Of a stretch of 23,861 nt of DNA, positions 8,697 to 18,000 are shown in pieces. Each line of letters opens with the position of its first letter. The first letter of the stretch is position 1. The position numbers and the translations under genes were made by a program. Source of the DNA: Gracilaria domingensis (Eukaryota > Rhodophyta > Florideophyceae > Gracilariales > Gracilariaceae); assembly GCA_022539475.1 (NCBI GenBank), contig VCMS01000490.1, forward strand, positions 1 to 23,861. The letters are read 5' to 3'. The notes beneath the pieces are model-generated. The model was given only the letters and a program-made list of their open reading frames with translations, had not been told where the DNA came from and did not search any database.

Positions 8697-10781
8697 ATGG
8701 TGTCGGGCAAGCGCTCGAGCCCTACGAAGTCTCGCTCCGTTGGCTCTGGCTTGCCCCCACGCCTGCGGTCTGTTCCTGAACCCCTACAGGGTGATGGAAA
8801 GAAACCCGGAAACCGGAAACAGCCTGACAAGTCGTCTGACGCCCCAGTGGCTGGGCCCTCATCTGCTCCTTTGGAGGGTCTTATACCCGCTGTCGCGGCG
8901 ATGGATGCGCTCGTAAACGAGTTGGAGACTCAAGTTCGTGTGCTTGAGGCTCAGACTGCTGTCATGAGGAGTTCTCATGAAGCACTCGTTTCCGAGGTCG
9001 ACACACTTCGTTTGAAGGTTGACGCAGCCCTCAACGGAGGTGTATCAGATGATCTACGTATTTTACGGAAGGATGTTAATGCTCTCTTGGAGGTTCTTCA
9101 AGGATATCCCAGTTTCACCGAGGAGGTTAACACGAAGTTCATTCGGATCCTTGGCCGTCTTGAGACGTTAGAGGCCACCATCCGTGAGGATGACGGCCCT
9201 GCTGCCGCCTCTGCGGGAGTGTCTCGTGGTACACGTGACCGGAAGTCCGGGAAGAGTCGCTCTAAGAAGAGGAATGTCGACGAGTATGACTCGGATTCGT
9301 CACAGTCTTCTGGTATTTCAAACCGCTCGGCGGGTTCCTTATCATCGAGCTCGTCAAGTGACGGTGAACGTCGCGCTCGTTCTACGCGTTCGCGGAGTTC
9401 TACGTCCACCTATGGTGTTGTTGGTACCCGGAAACGGGGGCGAAAGCACTCAGGTTTGAGGGAACTGGAGCCGACGAATCCCTTGTTCAAAAGGTTGTTA
9501 TCTTACCGGTATTACCGTTTGGAAGATTCAAGTCTGAACCGGACGCCCCGTGGCACGGGTAAGGTGAAGGACTGCATCAAACGCATGTCCTTAACCTTTC
9601 GCAACCAGTTGTTCACTGGGGAGGATCCCATTCTGGTGCTCGACTTTCTTTCACGCTTTGTAGCGGAAGCTGACATCCTCGGCATGAGTGAGGGGCAAGC
9701 TTATGTTGCCTTACCGTATTTTCTACGGGGACTCGCTGAAGATCAGTATAACTCTGTAAGAGGTTCATCTCGCGCCTCTGAAGGAGGGGTCACCTGCTGG
9801 CCCGAAGCAGTGCAGTATTTGTTGCGCTCGTATGCGACAAATACCTCTATCGAGGAAGCAATCACCGCGTTGCGGGAGACGAAACAACGCCCGAAGGAGT
9901 CGGAAACCGAGTACTCGGTACGCCTGAATAAGGCATTCCACCGTTGTGGCAATGTTTACTCCTCAAACGAGCGCTGTACGCTGTTTATCAACGGATTGAA
10001 TCCGGCTATTCGCACTCTGGTTGCCCAGCGACGGGAAGACCGGAAGAAGACTACCTATCTGGAGTTAGTGCAGTACGCGAAGGCGGAGGGAGACGCCTTG
10101 CGCGCACGCACCGGATACCGGGTTTCAACCAAGGCGTTGCACCTCGAAGGAGGGTCGTCATCGGCTTCACTGCTACCGCAGGACTTTTCTGGCCACGATG
10201 TGGATAACTTACATCTCGCACAGGTGGACCTGGATTCTATTCCGACTACGGAGTTGCCTTCTACTTCAGAAGCCTCGTCGAAGACGGAAGATGCGCTGCT
10301 TTACGCAGACCGTCCACGCGTTCGCGGTCCTCAAGTACCCTATTCAGGGAGTCGTTACCAGCGACCTGGTTGGGTAGACCCGCGAACGGTGAAGTTCCAA
10401 GACCCACGGAGTTCCGGAAGACCACCCCTGATCTGTTTCACGTGTTACAACCACGGTCATGCAGCTCCGAACTGCAACCTCTCGATGAGGGAAATGCCCA
10501 CGGTTGTGGCGAATTTTGAAGCGCTGACCCCCGCCGAACAGGCGTCAGTGCCGGTAACCGCATATCTGCGTGCGAAGGCTGAGTACCCCCGTAGGGTGTC
10601 TGCTGCAGAATTGGCTGCGTTACTGCACTCTGGTTCGACCCAGGTCAATGTTTCACCGGCTCAAGCCGTGGCGGCAACCGCTGTTGCGGGTAGTTCTGTC
10701 GCTGTTCCACAGGAATCTGTGAAGATGCCTGCTGCACAGGACGCCGTTCCCGTTAGAACGGATGGAACTCAGTTAAACTGA
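8697..10781 (+). CDS. gag: Gag polyprotein
   Basis: 694 residues from the first ATG in frame (8697); the frame is open a little further upstream without an ATG. It forms the virus-like particle and binds element RNA. Visible in order: a basic N-terminus (MVSGKRSSPTKSRS), a predicted coiled coil (VNELETQVRVLEAQ region, nt about 8910-9030), a Ser/Arg-rich basic stretch with a KKR run (nt about 9240-9460, possible nuclear localisation), a helical capsid-like retrotransposon Gag domain (nt about 9570-10120, LFTGEDPILVLDFLSRF to LFINGLNPAIR), and a single CCHC zinc knuckle, C-x2-C-x4-H-x4-C (nt 10433-10474), followed by an Ala/Val-rich tail. The stop TGA directly follows a slippery heptamer, so some ribosomes continue into pol. 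Confidence 0.95.
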   Translation: MVSGKRSSPTKSRSVGSGLPPRLRSVPEPLQGDGKKPGNRKQPDKSSDAPVAGPSSAPLEGLIPAVAAMDALVNELETQVRVLEAQTAVMRSSHEALVSEVDTLRLKVDAALNGGVSDDLRILRKDVNALLEVLQGYPSFTEEVNTKFIRILGRLETLEATIREDDGPAAASAGVSRGTRDRKSGKSRSKKRNVDEYDSDSSQSSGISNRSAGSLSSSSSSDGERRARSTRSRSSTSTYGVVGTRKRGRKHSGLRELEPTNPLFKRLLSYRYYRLEDSSLNRTPRGTGKVKDCIKRMSLTFRNQLFTGEDPILVLDFLSRFVAEADILGMSEGQAYVALPYFLRGLAEDQYNSVRGSSRASEGGVTCWPEAVQYLLRSYATNTSIEEAITALRETKQRPKESETEYSVRLNKAFHRCGNVYSSNERCTLFINGLNPAIRTLVAQRREDRKKTTYLELVQYAKAEGDALRARTGYRVSTKALHLEGGSSSASLLPQDFSGHDVDNLHLAQVDLDSIPTTELPSTSEASSKTEDALLYADRPRVRGPQVPYSGSRYQRPGWVDPRTVKFQDPRSSGRPPLICFTCYNHGHAAPNCNLSMREMPTVVANFEALTPAEQASVPVTAYLRAKAEYPRRVSAAELAALLHSGSTQVNVSPAQAVAATAVAGSSVAVPQESVKMPAAQDAVPVRTDGTQLN

Positions 10782-12754
10782 GTACGGGAGTCTCCAATGG
10801 AGAGGCGCCCGAGTCGAGGTCTACGGCGCCCGAGGCGTCACCGCCTCGCTCCCAGGTCAAAATCCTTTCGAGGAAACAGACCGTCTTAGACGTGGACTCT
10901 ACCACCATCGGTGTGTTACGTCGCCCGTGGATACGGTTCAGGAACAACCGGATCCCGGATCGAGTCATGGTGCTGGCCAAGCGAAACTACAAGATATTTG
11001 CTGACCTTGGCCTATCCACCCAGTATATGGTGCGTCATCTCTCTGTCTTGGATACAGGTGCTGGCCCCAACTTCATTGTTGAGTCGTTACTACCGCCGGA
11101 AGTCCGTTGTCGAATCCGCTCTGGACCCGTCATGGACGTGTCAGATGCTAACAATAACCCGTTACAAACGGCTGGAATGGTTTCACTGATTGTCAGGATT
11201 GGTAACTGCATCGAGCAGGTAGAATTCATCGTCTGCAAGACGCTCGCTGCCCCTGTCATTCTAGGGTGTGACTTCTGCGACAGATATGTCGAAGCCATAC
11301 GACCGCGTGCGCGTGAAGTGGAAATGGAAGATGGTTCGGTTGTACCGATTGTTCGTCGCTCATTACGCCGAGCGTCAGCTAAGCTGGTACCACTACCCGC
11401 TCCTCTACAGGACTCCTCACCTCCGAAGGAGTCGCCGAAGCTCCGCGTAGCGCGTGCAATTTCTATTCCGCCAGAATCCCAGGTTTGGGTTGATGTTACT
11501 GCCGCACCGCGTGGTTTGCGGGTTGTTCAACCATTGAACTCGTTATACGAGAAGTATCAGGTCGCGTTGGCGAACGGAGTTGTTCAAATCAACAGCGAAC
11601 ACCCCTTTCGGGTTATGTTGGCCAACTTTGGCAAGAAGCCCCAGTATCTGGTGAAGAACCAAGTAATTGGTACTGTCTTACCGCACCCTACGGCGCTTAT
11701 CCTTACAAAGGTGACTGCCGCCGAGATGCTCGGGCTTGCTGAAGAACGCACTGGGGTGCTTCACCCTAAGGAGGGGGAGGGAGAATCGTCGCGCTCGTCT
11801 GCGTCGGACCCGTCCCAGACGGTTGAACACACGAATGACTCGGAAGCTAAGACCGTTCCTACGAGTTATGACAAGATTGACCCTATCAAGGAGTTAGAAG
11901 AATTGAATCTCGGTCATGTACCGGTTTCACACCGTGAGAAGTTGCGCAACATGTTGCGAGAGTTTACACCAATGTGGGATGGCTCCCTCGGAGAGGTTTC
12001 AACTACGGAACACCGGATTGACCTCCTGCCGGAGACCAAGCCGATTGCTCAGCACCCTTACAGGGCAGGCCCGAAAGCACGGGAAGAGGAAGAGTTTCAG
12101 ATCAACAAAATGCTCCGCGCTGGCGTGATAGAACCGGCTCAGTCGCCGTGGGCATCTCCAGTTGTACTGGCTCCGAAACCCGATGGGTCCTGGCGCTTTT
12201 GTATCGACTATCGTCGCTTGAACGATGTCACCGTCAAAGACGTGTACCCCATACCTCGTATGGACGAGTATATCGACTCGCTTGGCGATGCTACTGTTTT
12301 CTCCACTTTGGATGCAAACTGGGGTTACTGGCAAGTACCAGTTAGACCGGAAGACCGTGACAAGACCGCGTTTACCTGTCATTCAGGACTATACCGCTTT
12401 AAGCATATGCCGTTCGGGTTAACGAACGCCCCCGCTACGTTTCAGCGTGCCCTGGACATTTTGTTAGCTCGCTTCAAATGGCGGAGTTGCTTGGTATACC
12501 TCGATGACATCATCGTGTTTTCCAACAGTTTGGACGATCACCTCGAACATGTTCGGGAGATAATGACCGCTTTGCGGGATGCTGGAATTACTCTCAAATT
12601 GAGGAAGTGTGAGTTTTTCACTGACTCAGTGAAGTATCTGGGCCATGTCATACGTCCAGGACGGTTACTGATCGAGGAAGCTCGCGTGAAGTCCCTCAAA
12701 GAGGCGAAGCACCCCACTACACAGACAGAGCTACGCTCCTTTCTGGGGCTATGA
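10757..12754 (+). CDS. pol: Pol, first part: protease and reverse transcriptase
   Basis: Open in the -1 frame relative to gag from 10757; no ATG is expected because translation enters by frameshifting. The aspartic protease has its active-site triad in VLDTGAGPNF (Asp codon at 11051) and a VILGCDF C-terminal motif. The reverse transcriptase region (nt about 12030-12760) shows SPWASPVVLAPKPDGSWRFC, YPIPRMDEYID, FSTLDANWGYWQV (first catalytic Asp), MPFGLTNAPATFQR and the catalytic YLDD box (12497-12508), then KYLGHVI. The frame ends at TGA (12752-12754) inside FLGL-stop-NVYRRF, where Gypsy elements usually have Cys. The next part continues in the same frame, so this is a point nonsense mutation rather than a natural end. 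Confidence 0.95.
   Translation, partial: NGWNSVKLSTGVSNGEAPESRSTAPEASPPRSQVKILSRKQTVLDVDSTTIGVLRRPWIRFRNNRIPDRVMVLAKRNYKIFADLGLSTQYMVRHLSVLDTGAGPNFIVESLLPPEVRCRIRSGPVMDVSDANNNPLQTAGMVSLIVRIGNCIEQVEFIVCKTLAAPVILGCDFCDRYVEAIRPRAREVEMEDGSVVPIVRRSLRRASAKLVPLPAPLQDSSPPKESPKLRVARAISIPPESQVWVDVTAAPRGLRVVQPLNSLYEKYQVALANGVVQINSEHPFRVMLANFGKKPQYLVKNQVIGTVLPHPTALILTKVTAAEMLGLAEERTGVLHPKEGEGESSRSSASDPSQTVEHTNDSEAKTVPTSYDKIDPIKELEELNLGHVPVSHREKLRNMLREFTPMWDGSLGEVSTTEHRIDLLPETKPIAQHPYRAGPKAREEEEFQINKMLRAGVIEPAQSPWASPVVLAPKPDGSWRFCIDYRRLNDVTVKDVYPIPRMDEYIDSLGDATVFSTLDANWGYWQVPVRPEDRDKTAFTCHSGLYRFKHMPFGLTNAPATFQRALDILLARFKWRSCLVYLDDIIVFSNSLDDHLEHVREIMTALRDAGITLKLRKCEFFTDSVKYLGHVIRPGRLLIEEARVKSLKEAKHPTTQTELRSFLGL
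10772..10778 (+). promoter_or_regulatory. Slippery heptamer for -1 gag-pol frameshift
   Basis: G TTA AAC in the gag frame is followed at once by the gag stop TGA (10779-10781). Pol is open in the -1 frame from 10757, so the two frames overlap by 25 nt, including the heptamer. GUUAAAC is a known functional -1 site (used, for example, by equine arteritis virus). After the slip the reading is Val-Lys-Leu-Ser, in frame with the protease. Confidence 0.9.
10786..10853 (+). promoter_or_regulatory. Frameshift-stimulating RNA: gap-free four-way junction
   Basis: It starts 7 nt after the slippery site. Outer stem: GGGAG (10786-10790) with CTCCC (10849-10853). Arm 1: TCTCC-AAT-GGAGA (10791-10803). Arm 2: GGCGCC (10804-10809) with GGCGCC (10825-10830), 15-nt loop. 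Arm 3: CGAGGCG-TCAC-CGCCTCG (10831-10848). All four helices abut with no unpaired base at the junction and all 23 pairs are Watson-Crick. The same bases also encode the start of pol in the -1 frame. The pairing is read directly; the stimulatory role is inferred from position. Confidence 0.8.
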
Positions 12755-15700
12755 AACGTTTATAGACGGTTCATTTCTCGCTTCGCAAAGATCGCGGGAC
12801 CGCTCAACGAACTCCTGAAGAAGGGACAACCGCCCAAATTGGGACCACTTACCCCCACGCAAGTGGAGGCCTTCAACTCTCTTAAAGAGGCTGTTACCAC
12901 GGCACCCGTGTTAGCGTTACCAAAGAACGGGTTGCCGTACACCGTGGATACGGATTCGAGCGATTACCAAATTGGCTGCGCTCTCTTTCAGAGTACACCC
13001 GAAGGGGAACGCAAACCAATTGGCTATTGGTCTCGTACACTCAACGTGCACGATCGCAATTACTCGGTATCCGAGAAGGAGTGTCTCGCCATGGTATGGG
13101 CTTTGCAGACTCTACGACCATATCTTATGGGTGTGCACTTTACCGTCAATACGGATCATTCCGCCTTGCGTTGGTTAATGTCAGTCACGGAGCCTTCCGG
13201 ACGCTTAATGCGTTGGCGTCTTCGGCTTGCCGAGTTTGACTACGAGGTCACCTATAAGAAGGGTTGTTTAAACGCGCAAGCGGATGCTCTTTCACGCCTA
13301 GGAACTGAAGGTGAAGCTTTACCCGTCGATGACGAGGATGAAGATATCCCCTGTTTCCTCATGGAGGAGGGTGATGAAGACTACGACATCGTGTCGGACG
13401 ACATCTGTGATGATTTGCTCGTCGCAGACGGTGAAGACCCGGAATCCGGTACATTCGTCCCCATTACTCCAGAAGAGCTGGTGCGGGAACAGCAATCTGA
13501 CCCGTTCTGTACGAGGATACGCTCCCAAATTAATGGTGGTGCTAACATCCCGTTCGGGGTCAACACACAAGGTTACCTCGTCAGAGTGGTTCGTTCTGCC
13601 CCACAGATTGTGATTCCTCACTCCTTACAAACAAGGGTATTGCATCTCTCGCATCACTCGCGGATGGCTTCCCATCCGGGTGCTAAGCGGTTATACACGA
13701 CACTGCGTCGGGATTTCTACTGGCCCGCGTTAGCGTTGGACTGCTACACCACCGTGAAGGCGTGTACACATTGTGCTCGCGAGCGAGTTAAACAGCGTCG
13801 CCATGCGAAGAAACTAACACTTTTCCCCGCAAGGGCGCCGTTGGAGTTTATTGCCATCGATATACTCGGTGAGTTCTTGCGTACTTCCCGAGGAAATCGG
13901 TTCTTACTCGTTATTACGGATAGATTCAGTAAGCTAGTCCGGACAGTTCCGTTGAAGTCGATTACAGCACGCAGTGTTGCGGAGGCATTCGTTCGCCATT
14001 GGGTTATGGTCTACGGTCCCCCGGTCAATCTCCTCTCAGATAATGGTCCGCAGTTTACTGCACGTTTCTTCCAGGATGTCTGTCGGATACTCGACGTGAA
14101 GAATCTCTTCACGACGACGTATCATCCCCAATGCAATGGGCAAGTCGAACGGTTTAACCGGACAATGCTCTCCGCGTTGCGGGCTTATACAGTTGAACAC
14201 CCGAAAACTTGGGATCTCTACACGGATACCGTGACGTATGCGTATAATACGCAAGTTCACAGAGTAACTGGTTTATCGCCCTTTGAGCTCGTGCTCTCAC
14301 GGACACCACCGCCAGTTGCGGTTGAACCATCAGCAAAGCTGGATACGTCACCGTCAATACGGGATCACTACTTGCAATGGAAGCAGTGGTTATCCGCAAT
14401 GGTACCTGTCGCCAGGTCGTCAATGGCGAAAGCACAACACGCTTACAAGCGGAACTTTGATGCCCGGGTACGGAGACCACTACCGCCACTGAAAGTGGGA
14501 AACCTCGCCTTTGTCAGGAAGGAGTACTACAACCCTGAAAAGGAGCGGCGCCACAAGCTTTCACCCATCGCTGATGGTCCATACCGCGTTATTAGCGTGA
14601 ATACGGACACAGTCGTACTGGAAGTTGGCGACGCTCATGAGCGTTTCTCCCGCGATCGCGTTGTGCAGGGCCCAACCGTGCACACGGAAATAGTTTCAGA
14701 TTCACAGCAGGAAGCTGGACAGACACAGAACCGAGAATTCTCGTCGCAGAACACTACACCTAGTGTGGGGCTTCGCAACCCTGCAAGGGGTCTCGCAGAG
14801 GTACCGATTATATCGTCCCAAGCCGAGATATCGGAACATACACCGCTGGTGAAATCGCGTTTCACAGCGTCTATTACACCGTCAACAGACGTGATGACTG
14901 CTCCCCGTAACGCTCCACCTAAGAAGGGGGAGGAGGATTCACGCTTCGTCGCGGAGAGTGAGTCACCGGTGTCGCTACCGTCGCAGCACCGTGATTCACG
15001 GGAAGATAATGAAGAGGAGGCGGGGTCGCCTCAGGACACCGTCGAAGACGTAGTTGCTACGGACACCACTGTCAGTGGGAAGGATCACCCGCTGTCGCGT
15101 GTTGAGGCCGCGAAGGACGCGCTCCAGTCGGCCGCTGTCGCGCAGAACTCCGCGGAGGATGCACAACCTTCTACGAAGGATCGCGACCTTTCTGAAGGAT
15201 ACCGCACGCAACGAACGGACTCGAGGTTGTCCCAGGATACTGGTATCGCTCACCCGCTGGGGGAATTGTCGCCAGAACACGCGCCCATCGCCTCGTCGGC
15301 GCAGGACGCGGAGCATGCTCTCGTTCGCGACGTTACCACGGCAAGGCCGGAAGTTGATCAAGAACACTCGACTTCTCGGCAGAGTGAGGCTACAGCGAAG
15401 CTGGATAGTGTATCACGGAGTATTCCGGACGCGCAGTCGCCGCAAACCGTCGCTGACGACCGCCACATACCGCCTTCGCGGGCGCGCACTAAGGAAGTCA
15501 CGGCAGATCCCGGTACCTTAGACACTGCAGAGCAGGAAGAAGAGGAGACGCTCGCTGAAGCGAAGATCACACACCCCGGTTCGGGTAATGGTAGTGCACC
15601 GTTGCACCCAGCCGTGGGGAAGTCGCAAGTCGCACGTCATGACGTTTCGATAAGTCATGACGGCGCACCGCTCGCTGGAGATACGGATTACAGCCCTGAT

Positions 15701-16312
15701 TTAGGGAAAACGCACACTGCATCTGCAGGAGCGCTTGCGCACCACAAATCTTGGGGTGCGCAGCGCGCGCCACACAATGGGCCAATCACAGCTCGTGGCA
15801 GTGCCACCACCACGAAACGTCGCGTGTCGTCACGTGAACCGGCACGTGCCGTGGTGAACAATCCGCCTCCGCGTCTGCCTTCACCGTCAGGACGGGAACT
15901 ACAGCGTGAACTAGCCGTTCGCGGACCCGCCGAAGCGGCGAAGCTGCTTAAAGAAGCCCGGAAACGGGAAACGAACACTCAGCAGAGGGCAAGTCTACCG
16001 CCGAAGGCGTCAGGAGAAACTCACAGCACCGCTGGTGACGAAGTTACGGCACCGCCGCGGCGCGCTGACGACCTTTCGCAGGAAGAGCTCGAGCGGGGCG
16101 TATACTCGAAAGAGTTCGTCGTAGACCACATCGTGGGACACAGTTGGAACCCGAAGGGGTATGTTCAGTACCAGGTACGCTGGTATGGCTATCCGCCGTC
16201 GCGGGATTCCGACGAACCCGTGGAGCACTTACCCCGATCGAATATCGTGCAGTACCATCGTCGAACTAACACGGCGTTGCCGGCTAACCTACATCAAGCG
16301 ATGGTCGGATAA
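12755..16312 (+). pseudogene. pol: Pol, second part: RNase H, integrase, chromodomain (downstream of in-frame TGA)
   Basis: 1185 codons in the same frame as the first part, open but cut off by the TGA. RNase H: TVDTDSSDYQIGC, SEKECLAMVWAL and NTDHSALRWL supply the acidic residues. Integrase: an HHCC finger (SHHSRMASHPG ... CTHC), then a DD35E core with Asp codons at 13859 and 14039 and Glu at 14147 (NGQVERFNR). A GPY/F-type module follows (KLSPIADGPYRVI). A linker of about 490 residues, Ser/Glu/Ala/Thr-rich and apparently disordered, runs to about 16100. The chromodomain (16106-16266) reads EFVVDHIVGH ... YQVRWYGYP: F, W and Y occupy aromatic-cage positions, but the Trp of the usual WEP is replaced (DEP). 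The chromodomain is expected to guide integration to particular chromatin. The linker is unusually long for the family. Confidence 0.93.
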
Positions 16313-16920
16313 CACACGTCGTGGGAGACGGAGGCTTATCGCGTACCGCGCACGAACGGTCCTACGAACGACAACACTCAATCGAGGAACACTGCGACAA
16401 CCTCCAGAGGAGTATTGTACCGCTACTCGCGTGGTGAGGAGACACTCTAGGGAGAGAAAAGTTGAAGTTCGAACAGTTATGCCCTCAGGAAGAGGAGACG
16501 ATAGATACACTCGAAAGAGGAAGAAGACTCTATAAAGAGGAAATGAAGCTCGAAAGAGAAAGAAGAACTCTATGAAGAGGAAATGGAAACTCGTAAGAGG
16601 AAGATTACCCCGAAAGGGAGAAGTTATGAAGTATGTACCTTGAGAAAGGAAAGAAGCCTTGAAGTTAAGAGAAGTCACAGTTTTACTGGTTATCGTAACT
16701 ATGTTGCGGCTCGCTACTCGAGCCCGCAACCGCCTAGCTAATGGGTATTACCCAGGGGGGGGCTCCATGGAGGAGAAGTTGCACGAGTCACTCGGAACTA
16801 GGCTGATTGTTCGCGAGCTGCGCAAGGAGAGCATCGCGCATTTGCGAAACGTCCCCCGACGCTGCGTCGGAAGCACCAGCCTCGCTGAGGAACTGAGCAA
16901 TCACGGCAGCCCGTACTTCA
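16313..16920. other. Spacer between pol and the antisense ORF
   Basis: Non-coding junction between two convergent reading frames. It contains purine-rich degenerate repeats (separate entry), a G-run at about 16755-16762 and a palindrome CTCCATGGAG (16763-16772). GGGT-ATT-ACCC lies at 16743-16753. It may hold 3' ends for both transcripts; no polyadenylation signal was recognised. Confidence 0.6.
16510..16620 (+). repeat. Degenerate about 40-bp purine-rich tandem repeat
   Basis: CTCGAAAGAG starts at 16510 and 16549, then CTCGTAAGAG at 16590 and a CCGAAAGGGAG relative near 16610. Each is followed by GAAGA-ACTCTAT-AAGAGGAAAT-like sequence. The surrounding 16450-16680 is strongly purine-rich on the plus strand. 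Confidence 0.75.
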
Positions 16921-18000
16921 TCAGAGATACCCGCGTTCGCGGCTTCGTTCGGCGCAGCTGACGCCGCCATCGCAGAAGGCAGCACTCTCTGGAGTCGAGA
17001 CAACCACTGGTGTGGGTACAGGAACCGCTTGAGGCGCAGAAGGAACATTCACCGCGCCCGACAAGGTCGCGTTAGCACCCGCTTGGGGACCTGGCACTGC
17101 TGAAGCAGGTACTGTCCCCTCCACCGGAGCTGCCACGAAGTCGTCGTCGCCGTACTCGTCACCGTCATCGGGAGCGTCGTCAACCATGATGTTCTGGTCC
17201 CCAACAGGGTGGAAGAACTCATCAGTTATGATGAAGCCCGTAGGGTGCCCCGGAGGGATGACTCGCTCGGCGTTCCGAAGGAGCTCCGCCTCGGCGTTGG
17301 TAATCGGCACCCGTGTCCAGGGGTCGTAATAGATGTAATCACCCGACAGTGGGGACCTGCGACCCGGAGACCGATCAATAGCGGAATCGCCTTCGTCCCG
17401 CGCGCTCTGCGAAAGAGGAACTTGACTCCAGTCAACGCCATCGATCACTCGCAAGAGGCACATGACTTCCGAGAAGTTTCCATTACCGCCAAGCGGGATA
17501 GTGAGATCCAAGGCTCGGATGAGTTGCCGCAAGCGCGGGGGAATGAACCACAGTCGATACTGGTCATATACCTCGTTGAGGAGATACACCGCTGTTCGCG
17601 CCGCCCACTCCGTGAGGACAACGCTCCACCATCCCGTAAACGGGTTTGTCACGAGCCTACTACCCACATACGTGAGACAGGGGGGGAGTTCCACGTAACA
17701 GCCACGGCAGACCTCCACGGACGCCCACACAAAGGGGAGAGGAACATATCTCCCACGCATGTGGCGCGGACGAATCCGGTTTGACTCCGTGTTTTGATAC
17801 GGGATAAGGTAACCCCATCGGGAGCGGGCACGTCGTTCGGGACGGATCATTGTTTGAAGGTAGTTGGACCGCGGTACGCGTGGGAGATATCGAAATTCTG
17901 CTCGCAGAAGCGGACGGGTCCAGCACAGGAGATCCTGGTGAACGGGGACGTTCTGGTAACGCTCCACCACACCGGCGAGCCGGGCAAGATTCTCTCCATA
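16921..18000 (-). pseudogene. Antisense ORF, C-terminal segment (after in-frame TAA)
   Basis: 359 codons, in the same frame as the segment at 18001-18804 and separated from it only by TAA (18001-18003). It has no ATG for about its first 50 codons, so it is best read as the continuation of one protein rather than a separate gene. The first 200 residues are rich in Arg, Tyr and Trp and look globular (for example LLCWTRPLLRAEFRYLPRV, NPFTGWWSVVLTEWAAR, YRLWFIPPRLRQLI). Then come a Ser/Arg region, an acidic stretch (DDAPDDGDEYGDDDF) and an Ala/Pro/Val-rich tail ending at TGA. I recognise no family. It is encoded against the direction of gag-pol and lies wholly inside the element. Confidence 0.7.

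Noticed and set aside
12752..12754. TGA as a reassigned sense codon: in-frame TGA appears in pol, the Cys-rich ORF, the oxidoreductase and a frame near 417
   Set aside because: The expected residue differs (Cys in pol, Trp plausible in the oxidoreductase). TGG is used freely for Trp, gag and the antisense ORF have no internal TGA, and the oxidoreductase also has a TAA and a frameshift. Independent decay is simpler.
17209..17784. 191-codon plus-strand frame opposite the antisense ORF
   Set aside because: It is much shorter than the 627-codon minus-strand frame and its residues look like a shadow of that frame.
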